Assembly: GCA_024760905.1 (NCBI GenBank)
Contig: CM045746.1
Location: forward strand, 4,861,501 to 4,925,500
Length of the DNA: 64,000 bases
From: Plotosus lineatus
Taxonomy: Eukaryota; Chordata; Actinopteri; Siluriformes; Plotosidae
Direction of reading: 5' to 3'
Shown: positions 21,380-31,605 of the stretch, piece by piece
Layout: every line of letters starts with the position of its first letter
How positions within the stretch are numbered: position 1 is the stretch's first letter
Notes under the pieces: model-generated
What the model saw: only the letters and a program-made list of their open reading frames with translations
Told to the model about the DNA's origin: nothing
Database searches by the model: none
Program-made: the position numbers and the translations under genes

Positions 21380-22734
21380 AATTTAGCGGTCGGACAAGGC
21401 GCGCCTGAGAGAGGACTTCAGTTTAGTTTAAATAAATTGTGATGGAAGTTGAACAGATGGAGGACTCCAGCAATACTCCGGCCAATGGAAGTACCATTTC
21501 AGGCAAACGTGGCAGAGGCAGACCACGGGGGTCACTTAATAAAAAAGTTATTTCTGAAAAAGAGATCTCTCTCAGTGCTAGGGCCTCGAAAAAAGTGGAT
21601 TTCTTTTCACCTGAGATAGTGATGAGGCCAAAAGTCAAGAAGCGTGGCCGTCCAAAAAAGATCCGAATCCCAGGAAGACCAAGAAAGATTCCTCTGACCC
21701 CAGAGGAAGAAGCAGAGAGGATTTTAAGATTGAGCAAAAAACGAAAGCTCACAAAGCCCCTTGGAAGACCACGCATCCACCCCCTTGTAAACATGCCAAA
21801 GGAGAAAAGGGGACGGGGTAGACCACGTAAATACGAATCAGTTCCTTCACAGAATGGCAGATTTGATCGGAACCTGAAAAGTGTAAAGCTCAATGAGAGT
21901 GGAGGAGACACTCCTCGAAGATCGGGTCGGCCAAGTGGCTCGTTTAAGAAGAAACGGGGACGGCCATCGGGCTCATCTCCTTTGAAAAGGTCGCAAACAG
22001 GGACTCCAGGAAATAAGTGGCAACCTCCAGGCTCTGTAAATGAGTTGAAGGTTAGTCTGAATGAGAATGGAACTTCACAAAAGCAGGGGCGACTCCTGGG
22101 CAGTGGAAGAAAGCGAGGTCTTATTTCAGGGGAAACAAACGGAACTCCGAAGAAGAGAGGGCGCCCTTCAGGATCTGGTGCTAATGCAAAAGTTGCAACG
22201 CAGGTGACCGATGGCATTCCCAAAAAGAGAGGACGTCCTTCAAGTTCTGGGTGCAAGTTCAAGGGTCTACTACAGGAGACAAATGGAAGTGCTCAAAAGA
22301 GAGGCCGGCGTTCAGGATCAGGAAGGGTCGAGAGCATTAGGGGTGAGGCTGAACATTTTCTTGTCAACAGTGCTTTCTCTGCTGATACTTCACCTCATAA
22401 AAGGGGCCGTCCCAAAAACTCTGAGGCCTTTGGAACCATTCAAACATCAGAAGAAGGAAAGAGCAAGGAAAACGATGAGCCATCCCTCAAAACACCCTGT
22501 CACACCTTTTCTTCAAACAAGTATTCAAGTAAGCCAGATGCTGATGGCCAAAAGGCCAACGACAATTACGACCACGAGGCTGCAATGGGAGAAAATCCTA
22601 TTCTGTCCGCTGGATCCATCATAAAACCCGAAAGTGTGGGTGAGCACAAGTTCGACAATACGACCCTCAATGAGAATAACGGCAGAAAGAATCCGTCAAC
22701 AAGGGGAGGAGGTAAATCCCAAAAAAAGAAGTAG
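21380..22734 (+). CDS. Multi-AT-hook protein, single long coding exon
   Basis: The only convincing host-type coding region. A pyrimidine/ATTT-rich tract ending in TTATTAG (21,373-21,379) is a plausible acceptor. The ATG is at 21,442 (a GTG just upstream is not needed), giving 430 residues to TAG at 22,732. AT-hook cores (GRP flanked by K/R) are centred at residues 27, 70, 79, 109, 127, 163, 174, 241, 265 and 323, with GRR at 288. Residues 205-290 are built from imperfect ~24-residue repeats (TNGTPKKRGRPSGSG). The C-terminal 90 residues are hydrophilic and Asn/Ser-rich. AT-hooks bind the minor groove of AT-rich DNA, so a nuclear chromatin protein is likely. I do not recognise the gene. A GTAAAT donor at 22,712 could splice off the last seven codons. 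Confidence 0.75.
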
Positions 22735-23430
22735 ATCCTTGTGGAGAATAGAGCACAAATATTTTTTGAATGAGTTTTTAGCATATTTCATACCAATTGT
22801 TTGACATGTCTTGAAGGTTAGCAAAGCGGATATTTTTTTTTTTCTTTCTGTTGCTCAGCTCTTGTGCTTATGCATGTCTTCTACGGAAATGTTTATTTTC
22901 ATACTGTATATTTTACCACCTTCATAAATTTCGTAAATCAATAAATCCCCACTTATGTTTACAGAAGCTGAAATTTACCTAAATGTTAATTTTCATCTGC
23001 ATGATTAGTAGTCTGAGCAAGCTTAGAACACTGAGCATTTAGGCAAATGCATTAGCCGCAGAAATAAGCTATTTCATGAATATTTGATAATTCCGCTAAA
23101 TTTTTATATAGACGGAAAAAATTAAATGAATTATGAACATCAGCCAACGCTAGTCTGTATTTGGTGTATGTTAAAACTGCACATGTGAAAAATTTTATGT
23201 TGAAATGTCTGTTACAGTATTGGTGCAGGATTTGTGGCATTTCTTTTTCTTCTTTGTGTTTTGTTTGGTCAGTTTTAATATAAGTATTTGTCAATAATTA
23301 ATGGCATGCAGTTTGTCATAACTGGACAGCGCAACATCCTGAGCCTGTACTGTATGTTAACCATGAAATCCTGAGTCAGTGCAGCATTGTTTGCTTTCAC
23401 TAACCCTGCATCTTTAAAAGAAGAATAAAA
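22735..23430 (+). other. Probable 3' UTR of the AT-hook exon
   Basis: Non-repetitive, T-rich, stop-dense sequence after the TAG. AATAAA signals are at 22,940-22,945 and 23,424-23,429. It fits a 3' untranslated region if the exon is terminal; if the 22,712 donor is used it would be intron. Bases 23,430-23,926 contain only a short TTCTTCTCCTTTCGGCTTTT match to the RTE 3' end at about 23,536 and nothing else clear. Confidence 0.4.
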
Positions 23431-23926
23431 AAAAACACCTTAAAATCTTGGAGTCTAGAACCTGTGGGATAAAATGTTTGTATTAAAATGTGCATGTTTT
23501 GCATAAAATACAGATTGAGGGAGATCATCAGTATCTTCTTCTCCTTTCGGCTTTTCCCCTTTAACGGATCCAAAAGAAAAAAAAAATGTCATTCAACTCG
23601 AGCCATCCACTTTATTGACAGACATGGATCTTCATGGCCATTGTAAACCTGAGGTCTGTTGTTGACCTGACATACACTGGAGCGCGAGGCTGATTTGTAT
23701 TCTGATTATCGTAATCAGAAAGTTATTAGCGGTGTGATGTCCTGACTGATAGATGACCACAGCTCAGATCTTTTAATAGTGTTTTAATATCATTGATTAT
23801 GCAGCACAGCATCAGCTCAGTTTTTATATACAAGTCTCTTGCTGTTGTTTGTGTAAGGTGTGGAATACAGTACAAAAATTGTTGAAGATGTAATAAACAT
23901 CTGTGGGTGTGTGTATATATAATATA

Positions 23927-25318
23927 AAATCGTATTCGGCGTAATAAGCCCCCCCCCCCATGTTTTTGATCTTGCATCTAATAACTGCCAATGTGTACTG
24001 GTAGCAAAATCATAGATCAAACTTACCAATTTAATCAACCAGTCTCTGTAATCGTCGAGTGTGGTCAGTTCTAAACGTCCGATGTCATAGCTATATAGTA
24101 GGGTCGCTCGGTCATAGACGGGCATAGTGCAAAAAACAAACAAACAACAACATACCAAACAAATTAAAACAAACAAAGAAACAATTTGACTCTGAGAACT
24201 CCACAACGTCACCCTCTAGGCAGCACCGTCTTGGAGACGTCACGTTTAATGTAAAAGGACATGAAGCATAATTATTAAAGTTTATCCTTTTGGTATCGTT
24301 TGTTAAACATGCTGCAGAACATAAAATCTCACACAAACATTCTAAAAATTAACTTAGATACTGTACTGGATTAATAATTGAAAAAGGCTTTAATACAACA
24401 GTTTAAATGATTATTCCTCTTCAAGCACTTCAGAGGAAACTGTCGTTTCTTCAGGAGAAAGTTTTATTTCTCCAGAAGAGACATCCAATGTTTTCTATTG
24501 CTTAGCCAGAGAAGACGCACAGCGTTTGAGCTTAACTGGTAATTAAAACACACTAAAAAAGGCTCATTGACAACTTGTGTGCAAATGAGGAAAAAGGGGC
24601 ATTACATCATCTCAACCAATCAGCAGGAAGGAGGATGGCCATTGGCTGAAATTGAATGATGTGACAGTTGCTCGGCAATCCACGAATATGCAAACCGTGA
24701 GTGCAAAACCACGAATAGTCAAGGGCCGACTGTATTTCAAGACTCCCTGCCACTGGGGAATGTCTATAATGTTCATCAGTAACAACACATTTGATTGTTC
24801 CGCCGTGCTTTAAAAAACAGGAAAATATTTTCTCCTGCTCACTAACTTGATAAATTTAAGCACGTTACTGGACATGTGCTTTTGTTTATGTTTGTGTTCA
24901 TTGGTTCAACGTGCCACGTGCTAAAGTTGATATTTGTGTTGATTGGCTCGATATTACTTCCAGGAAAATGTTTAAAGGAACAGCACTGGGAGGGAAAAGT
25001 AAGGGGTGGGTTTTTTTTAATTATTATTTAAATTATGCTCTTTTCTGTTTATTTTCAGTCTTCATGTAAGTAATTTGGTTGATACACAAAATGAATAATA
25101 TAAATAACAAAAAAACTATTTTATTGTTCGGTTTATGTTCATGTTTTCCACCTCGATGGTAATAAGCACTTACCGTTCCACTCTGATGGTGACATTTTAA
25201 TAAGCGCCCACCCACTCAAATTTTTGACGAGCCCTGGCGCTCGAGAGATTTCCTTTCGCTTTTTCCCTTTTTCAAGGGACGCCACAGCGGATTCGCACAT
25301 TTGGCGCTTATCACGTTG

Positions 25319-25323
<5 letters not shown>
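23927..25323. mobile_element. Pogo-type element P2, diverged copy of P1 with insertions
   Basis: Same internal order as P1 (10,384-11,203): TAATAAGCCCC near the left end, ATGTTTTTGATCTTG, CTGGGGAATGTCTATAATG, then CCACCTCGATGGTAATAAG and TAATAAGCGCCCACCCACTC, ending in CGCTTATCACG. It is interrupted at about 24,060-24,734 by Tigger/L2 sequence and at 25,238-25,300 by a piece of the RTE/SINE-A tail. Confidence 0.7.
24062..24734 (-). mobile_element. Tigger-like T1 element fragment carrying an L2 5' piece
   Basis: The right end is the complement of CAGTCGGCCCTTGACTATTC, the T1 terminus, and abuts TA. Going leftward there is T1 sequence shared with 32,840-33,297, then (24,080-24,265) the antisense 5' region of an L2-like LINE with GGAGACGTCAC. 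The antisense frame at 24,410-24,480 corresponds to the glutamate-rich Tigger C-terminus seen in sense at 43,668-43,731. It lies inside P2. Confidence 0.6.
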
Positions 25324-25394
<71 letters not shown>

Positions 25395-25410
25395 GTGTGT
25401 ATATATAACA
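25323..25410. repeat. (GT)n microsatellite
   Basis: About 30 uninterrupted GT units from 25,326, then TATATGTGTGTATGTGTG and TATATATAAC. Simple sequence; the His/Thr-rich open frames over it are artefacts. Confidence 0.98.
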
Positions 25411-25424
25411 TATATATCCACACA

Positions 25425-25676
25425 CACCCCCAGTGCAGCTAACTGGGTTATCAAAACCGGCCATGTCTCCCACTGTCTGTAGTGATAAATTCATGTAAAA
25501 GAATTATTGCTCACTTTCGACAAGAATAGCTGCAAAGCAGTCAGCGTGTTTCTGTTCCTTGCTAAAAGGGTTGTGTCAGGAAAGGCATCCGACTTAAAAA
25601 CCTATGCCAAATCAAATGTGCGAATCATTCACTGTGGCAACCCCTGAAAAAGGGAAAAAGCTGAAAGGAAATCTCT
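25425..25676 (+). repeat. SINE-A copy, headless, with RTE-derived tail
   Basis: Starts in the SINE body (CCAGTGCAGCTAACTGGGTT) and continues to the block TTGTGTCAGGAAAGGCATCC, matching the RTE 5' leader. It ends ACTGTGGCAACCCCTGAAAA then AGCTGAAAGGAAA, matching the RTE 3' end. The tRNA head is missing. Confidence 0.85.
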
Positions 25677-25682
25677 CTCATA

Positions 25683-27200
25683 TACGAGTCCTTCTCAAAA
25701 AATTAGCATGTGATAAAGTTCATTGTTTTCTGTAACGTACTGATAAAAATTAAACTTTCATCTATTTTAGGTTCATTGCACACCAGCTGAAATATTTCAG
25801 GTCTTTTCTTGTTTTAATACTGATGATTTTGGCATACAGCTCATGAAAACCCAAAATTCCTATCTCAAAAAATTAGCATATATTGAAAAGGTACTCTAAA
25901 CAAGCTATTAACCTAATCATCTGAATCAACCAATTAACTCGAAACACCTGCAAAAGATTCCTGAGGCTTTTAAAAACTCCCAGCCTGGTTCATTACTCAA
26001 AACCGCGATCATGGGTAAGACTGCCGACCTGACTGCTGTCCAGAAGGCCATCATTGACACCCTCAAGCAAGAGGGTAAGACACAAAGAAATCTCTGAGCG
26101 ATTAGGCTGTTCCCAGAGTGCTGTATCAAGGCACCTCAGTGGGATGTCTGTGGAAAGGAAAAAGTGTGGCAGAAAACGCTGCACAACCAGAAGAGGTGAC
26201 CGGACCCTGAGGAAGCTTGTGGAGAAGACCTTGGGGAACCTGTGGAAGCAGAGGACTGGGCTACAGGTGCCGCATTCCGCAGGTCAAGCCACTTTTGAAC
26301 CAGAAACAGCGGCAGAAGCGCCTGACCTGGGCTACAGAGAAGCAGCACTGGACTGTTGCTCAGTGGTCCAAAGTACTGTTTTTCGGATGAAAGCAAATTT
26401 TGCACGTCATTCGGAAATCAAGGTGCCAGAGTCTGGAGGAAGACTGGGGAGAATGCCAAAATGCCTGCAGTCCAGTGTCAAGTACCCACAGTCAGTGATG
26501 ATCTGGGGTTCCACTGTGTTTTATCAAGGGCAGGGTCAATGCAGCTCGCTATCAGGAGATTTTGGAGCACTTGATGCTTCCATCTGCTGGAAGGCTTTAT
26601 GGAGATGAAGATTTTCATTTTTCAGCACGACCTGACACCTGCTCACAGTGCCAAAACCAGTGGTAAATGGTTTACTGACCATGGTATTACTGGGCTCAGT
26701 TGGCTGCCAACGCTCCTGACCTGAAACCCATAGAGAATCTGTGGGATATTGTGAAGAGAAAGTTGAGAGACACCAGACCCAACACTGTGGATGAGCTTAA
26801 GTCAGCTATCGAAGCATCCTGGGCCTCCATAACACCTCAGCAGTGCCACAGGCTGATTGCCTCCATGCCATGCCGCATTGAAGCAGTCATTTCTGCAAAA
26901 GGATTCCCAACCAAGTATTGAGTGCATAACTGAACATAATTATTTGAAAGTTGACCTTTTTTTTGTATTAAAAGAACTTTTTTTATTGGTTGGATGAAAT
27001 ATGCTATTTTTTTGAGATAGGGAGTTTGGGTTTTTCTTTACTTTTTTGCCAAAATTATCAATATTAAAATAATAAAAGGCTTGAACTACTTCAGTTGTGT
27101 GTAATGAATCTAAAATATATGAAAGTCTAATGTTTATCAGTACATTACAGAAAATAATGAACTTTATCACAATATGCTAATTTTTTGAGAAGGACGAGTA
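25683..27200 (+). mobile_element. Tc1-like transposon with IR/DR ends
   Basis: Complete in structure. TA at 25,683-25,684 and 27,199-27,200; terminal repeats of about 210 bp. The outer motif CTTCTCAAAAAATTAGCAT recurs inside each end (CTATCTCAAAAAATTAGCAT at about 25,861 and inverted near 27,005). That is the paired direct-repeat arrangement bound twice by Tc1-type transposases. The internal transposase gene is broken. Confidence 0.93.
26010..26921 (+). pseudogene. Tc1-like transposase, frameshifted
   Basis: DDE transposase for cut-and-paste at TA sites. It starts MGKTADLTAVQKAIIDTLKQ, with a paired-like helix-turn-helix (REISERLGCSQSAVSRHLSG) around residues 25-60. Catalytic residues survive in separate frames: the first D in VLFSDESKFCTSF (about 26,385), the second in FQHDLTPAHSA (about 26,620), and the glutamate in LKPIENLWDIVKRKLRD (about 26,730). 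It ends KGFPTKY. A frameshift in the HTH (about 26,085) and several later ones, with a stop, make it inactive. Length is close to the usual 340 residues if frames are ignored. Confidence 0.9.
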
Positions 27201-27204
27201 TGTT

Positions 27205-27545
27205 CAGTTCATTTTCTGTACCCGCTTAATCCTAACGTAGGTCGCGGGGAGGCTAGCGCTCATCCCAGCCAACTTCGGGCGAGGGCAGAGTACACCCTGG
27301 ACAGCTGGCCAGGCCATCGCAGGGTGGAAACACGCTGAGGGCTTTGCAGCCTATTCTTGTCGAAAGTCAGCAATGGTTCATTTACATGCCTCACATCATA
27401 GACAGTGAGAGACATGACCAGCCTTTGATAACCCAGTTAGCTCCACTGGGGGGGGACAGTGACAAAATTGTGCAGAGTGGGACTCGAACCCCCAACCTTT
27501 GGATCAGCGATCCAGCGCCCTATACCACTAGACCACCACTGCCCC

Positions 27546-27548
<3 letters not shown>
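27205..27548 (-). repeat. Complete Glu-headed SINE with tail B
   Basis: Antisense. Head at 27,548-27,470: TGGTCTAGTGG (box A consensus) and GGGTTCGAGTCCC (box B). Then the body (CAGTGGAGCTAACTGGGTTA; AAATGAACCATTGCTGACTT), then tail B ending in GGATTAAGCGGGTACAGAAA. It directly follows the Tc1 element and precedes a (TA)n run at 27,548-27,583. Confidence 0.88.

Positions 27549-27584
<36 letters not shown>
27548..27584. repeat. (AT)n microsatellite
   Basis: About 18 AT units between the SINE head and LINE copy E. Confidence 0.95.
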
Positions 27585-27588
<4 letters not shown>

Positions 27589-29549
27589 TACACCAACTGC
27601 CTTCATGTCCTACTTCACCACGTCCATGAATCGTCTCTTTGGTCTTCCTATAGGCCTTCTGCCTGGTATTTCCAACCTCAGCATCCTACTACCAATATAC
27701 TCACTATCCCTCCTCTGTACATGTCCAAACCATCTCAATCTAGCCTCTCTGACTTTGTCTCCAAAACATCTAACATGTGCGGTCCCTCTGATGTACTCAT
27801 TCCTGATCCTATCCATCCTCGTTACTCCCAAAGACAACCTCAACATTTTCATCTCTGCTACCTCCAACTCTGACTCCTGTCTTTTCGCCAGGGCCACTGT
27901 CTGTAAACCATACAACATCGCTGGCCTCATCGCCGTCTTGTACACTTTATCCCTACATCAACTTTATCCCTCTGCAGTTGCCACAATTCTGTACATCTCC
28001 CTTGTTCTTAAAAATGGGCACAAGCACACTTCTCCATTCCTCCGGCATCTGCTCACTTTCTAAGACCTTGTTGAATATTCTTGTCAGAAAATCTACTGCT
28101 ACCTCCCCTAGACACTTCCATACCTCAACCGGTATGTCATCAGGACCAACTGCCTTTCCACTCTTCATCCTCTTCAATGCCCTGCTCACTTCACCCTAAC
28201 TAATCTTTGCTACTTCCTGGTCCTCAATGGTCACCCCTTCTACTCTTTTTTTTTTTTTTTTTTTTTTTTTCTTCTCATTTTCCTCATTCATCAGCTCTTC
28301 AAAGTACTCTTTCCATCTTCCCAGCACACTTCTGTCATCAGTCAATACATTTCCCTCTCTGTCCTTTATCACTCTAACTTGCTGCACGTTCTTCCCATCT
28401 CTATTTCTCTGCTGTGCCAACCTGTATAAATCATTTTCTCCCTCCTTACTGTCCAACCTATTATACAAGTCATCATACGCCCTCTGGTTGGCCTTTGACA
28501 CCGCTACCTTTGCCTTACGCTGTGTCTCCCTGTACTCCTGTTTACTCTCTTCGGTCCTCTCTGTGTCCCACTTCTTCTTGGCTAACCTCTTCTTTTGTAC
28601 ACACTCCTGCACTTCCTCATTCCACCACCAAGTTTCCTTATCTACTTTCTTTCCAGAGGACACACCAAGTACTCTCCTACTGGTCTCCCTGATCACATTG
28701 GCTGTGGTTGTCCAGTTATCTGGAAGCACTTCCTGACTACCCAAAGCCTGTTTCAACTCCTCCTTGAAGACAACACGACACTCTTCCTTTTTCAGCTTCC
28801 ACCACTTTGTCTTCCGCTCTGCCTTTGCCTTTTTCACCTTCCTCACCATCAGCGTCATCCTGCACACCACCATCCTAAGCCTTTTTATCAACACTCTCAC
28901 CCGCTACTACTTTTCAGTCACTGACTTCCTTCAAATTACATCGACTACATCTAGTGTACGCCTTCAATTTCTAACTTGAGACTCATCACTCTGTCTGACA
29001 CTCTTCACTTCGAGAACATTCCTGACAAACCCCTCCTTCAAGATGATTCCTACTCCATTTCTCTTCCCATCCACACCATGATAAAACAGCTTAAACCCTG
29101 CTCCTAAGCTTCTAGCCTTGCTACCTTTCCATCTGGTCTCCTGAACACACAGTATGTCCACCTTCCTCCTCTGCATCATGTCAGCCAGCTCTCTATCTTT
29201 TCCTTGCATAGTTCCAACATTCAAAGTCCTTACTCTCAGTCCTAGGCTCACGCATTTCCTCTTCTCTCTCTGCCTACGGACACGCCTCCCGCCTCTCTGT
29301 CTTCGACCAACAGTAGTCCAATTTCCATCAGCACCCTGTTGGTTGACAGCACTGATGGCGGTCGTTGTTAACCTGGGCCTCGACCAATCCGGTATGAATT
29401 TTGTTTTAATCATTTGCATGAGAAATGTGGCTGAAGTTTTACGCCGGGTGCCCTTCCTGTCACAACCCTCTGCATTTATCTGGGCTTGGGACCGGCATGA
29501 GGGGGAGAGGCACTGGTTAATGCCCCCCCTCCCCGCCTCATGGCTGCAT

Positions 29550-29552
<3 letters not shown>
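27584..29552 (-). mobile_element. RTE-clade LINE copy E, multiple deletions
   Basis: Minus strand, 5' leader at 29,552-29,340. Endonuclease N-terminal half at 29,320-28,964 (NVGTMQGKDRELADMMQRRK), then a deletion at about 28,958 into the linker (28,900-28,196: KKEECRVVFKEELKQALGSQ; GRWKEYFEELMNEENE with a poly-lysine insertion from a poly-T run at 28,245). Then RT start (RALKRMKSGKAVGPDDIPVE), a deletion at about 27,950 removing the catalytic core, and the C-terminus (27,945-27,610: WFGHVQRRDSEYIGSRMLRL). The 3' terminus is replaced by the AT microsatellite. Confidence 0.88.

Positions 29553-29582
<30 letters not shown>
29552..29582. repeat. (TA)n/(CA)n microsatellite
   Basis: Simple sequence between LINE E and the Tc1-like element. 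Confidence 0.9.
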
Positions 29583-29735
29583 TGCATACACACACAGTGG
29601 GGCCAATAAGTATTGGGCAACATAAAAATGTGCAAGTTCACCCATTTAAAAAGATGAGAGGTTTGTAATTTTCATCATGGGTACACGTCAAGCTTGAGAA
29701 ACAGAATGTAAAAAGAAAATCCAGGAAATCACATC

Positions 29736-29766
<31 letters not shown>

Positions 29767-29829
29767 AAAAACAATTTATTTGTGAAAATGGGAGGCCAAA
29801 AATGATTGGGCAGCCAGCAAAAGTTACTT

Positions 29830-30851
29830 TTAATACTTTGTAATGTAGCCTTGGTTGGCAATGACGGAGGTCAGACGGTTCCTGTAGTTCTTAACGAGGT
29901 CTACACACAATTTAGTTGGTATTTTGGCCCACCCTTCTGCACAGATCTTCTCTTGAGCTGTTATGTTTGAGGGCTGTCGCTTGGCAACTCGAAGTTTTAA
30001 CTCCCTCCACAGGTTTTCGATTGGATTGAGGTCTTGAGACTGGCTAGGCCACTCCAGAACCTTGATATGCTTTTTACGGAGCCACTCCTTGGTTTTCTTG
30101 GCTGTGTGCTTTGGATCGTTGTCATGCTGGAAGACCCAGCCATGTTTCATCTTTCATGCTCTGACTGAGGGAAGGAGGATTTTACCCAAAATGTCACAAA
30201 ACATGGACCCATTCATGTTGCCATCGATACGGTGCAGTCTTCCTGTCCTTTTTAGCGAAAAGCATTCCCAAAGCATGTGTCCACCCCCATGCTTCACAGT
30301 AGGTATGGTGTTCTTGGGATGCAACTCGGCATTCTTCTTCCTCCAAACACTGCGAGTGCTGTTTAAACCAAAAAGTTCAATTTTGGTCTCATCTGACCAC
30401 ATCACATTCTCCCAATCCTCCCCTGGATTGTCCAGATGCTCTTTAGCATATTTCAGACGGGCCTTTTACATGTTTTTTGTTTTGTAGGGGAACTTTTCGG
30501 GCAATGCAGGATTTCATCTCATGACGACGTAGTGTGTCAGTTATTGTTATCTTTGTGACGGTTGGTTCCTGCCGTCTTCAAATTATTGATCAATTCCTGC
30601 CGTGTAGTTCTGGGCTGATTACTCACTGTTCTCAGGATCCTTTGAACCCCACAAGGTGAGATCTTACATGGAGCGCCACTCCTAGGGAGGTTGTCAGTGA
30701 TGTTGTTATACTTCCATTTTCTAATAATGTTTCCAACTGTTGATCTTTTCTCACAAAGTTGTTTACCAATTGCAGTTTGACTCATCCTAGCTTTGTGCAG
30801 TTGTACAATTTTATCTCTGGTGTCTTTGGGAAGCTCTGTGGTCTTGTTCAT
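29830..30851 (-). pseudogene. Tc1-like transposase, decayed
   Basis: Minus strand. The N-terminal HTH at 30,851-30,560 reads [41 protein letters not shown] frame-broken segment lies at 30,540-30,410. First catalytic D in MMWSDETKIELFG (30,405 downward), second in [20 protein letters not shown], glutamate in [15 protein letters not shown]. The C-terminus is [16 protein letters not shown] at 29,830. At least three frameshifts or stops between the blocks. All three DDE residues are intact, so loss is by frame, not active site. Confidence 0.9.
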
Positions 30852-31018
30852 GGAGAAGACTGCAGTCTGAGAGTTTGAGGGTGTGTGCAGGTTTGAAGGT
30901 GTCCCCTATGCATCTAATCAGTTCAAACAGGTGTAATTCATACTGTTAACAAGTGGGGGCCGAAATAATGTTTGTTTTCTAGCTGCCCAATACTTATTGG
31001 CTTCCCATTTTCACAAAT

Positions 31019-31137
31019 CTTCTTCTTTTTCTTTCGGCTGTTCCCTTCAGGGGTCGCCACAGCAAATGATCTGCCTCCATCTCTCCCTATCCTCTGCATC
31101 TTCTACTCTTACTCCAACGACCTTCATGTCCGCCTTA
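31019..31137 (-). mobile_element. RTE 3'-end stub (copy F) inside Tc1 terminal repeat
   Basis: 119 bp matching the last codons and terminus of the RTE (CTTTCGGCTGTTCCCTTCAG; GGGTCGCCACAGCAAATGAT on the plus strand). It lies between CACAAAT and AATAAATTG, which form one continuous motif in the opposite Tc1 arm (29,772-29,784 region). It is an extreme 5' truncation and must be younger than the Tc1 copy. Confidence 0.85.
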
Positions 31138-31301
31138 ATAAATTGTTTAAAAATCATACAATGTGATTTCCTGGATTTTTTTTTTTTTACATTGTCTTTC
31201 AAGCTTGATGTGTACCTATGATGAAAATTATAAACCCCTCTCATCTTTTTAAATGGGTGAACTTGCACATTTTTACATTGCCCAATACTTATTAGCCCCA
31301 C

Positions 31302-31302
<1 letters not shown>

Positions 31303-31362
<60 letters not shown>

Positions 31363-31380
31363 TTTTTTTTTTTTTTTTTC
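31303..31380. repeat. (GT)n(AT)n(T)n microsatellite
   Basis: Compound simple repeat. The next 220 bases (31,381-31,605) contain two short complementary copies of a CTCTCTCTTCAGGTGATTATAG-type segment (31,527-31,545 and inverted at 31,567-31,588). No family is recognised. Confidence 0.9.
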
Positions 31381-31605
31381 TCTGAGTAGATCCTTCCGTA
31401 GGAGAGTGCTCAATACTTTTTGGTAGAGCAAATAACAATAAAAATAAAAGGACAGGACAAAGACTTTCTATTGAAACTCCATTTATCACTACAGATCTGT
31501 TTCGAGGGGTGGTGAAACCATCCTCTCTCTTCAGGTGATTATAGAAGAAATTATATATTATATCCTCTATAATCACCCGAAGAGAGAGGATGTATGTATG
31601 TGTAT

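Larger units (their letters stand above)
29595..31303 (-). mobile_element. Second Tc1-like transposon, host to an RTE stub
   Basis: Terminal inverted repeats start CAGTGGGGCCAATAAGTATT at 29,595 and end with the complement at 31,303. They extend about 150 bp inward (blocks GTGCAAGTTCACCCATTTAA, AATCCAGGAAATCACAT on both sides). A second direct-repeat copy of the end motif (CCAATACTTATTGGCTTCCC) lies near 30,985. The right terminal region contains a 119-bp RTE 3' end. Confidence 0.9.

Noticed and set aside
21439..21441. GTG as start of the AT-hook protein
   Set aside because: An ATG follows immediately at 21,442; eukaryotic initiation at GTG is not needed.
21423..22262. 280-codon minus-strand frame over the AT-hook exon
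   Set aside because: Antisense shadow of the Arg/Gly/Pro-rich coding strand; no motifs of its own.
25323..25494. Open frames rich in His/Thr over (GT)n tracts (also at 7,350, 33,300, 37,690)
   Set aside because: Dinucleotide repeats lack stops in several frames; no codon structure or homology.
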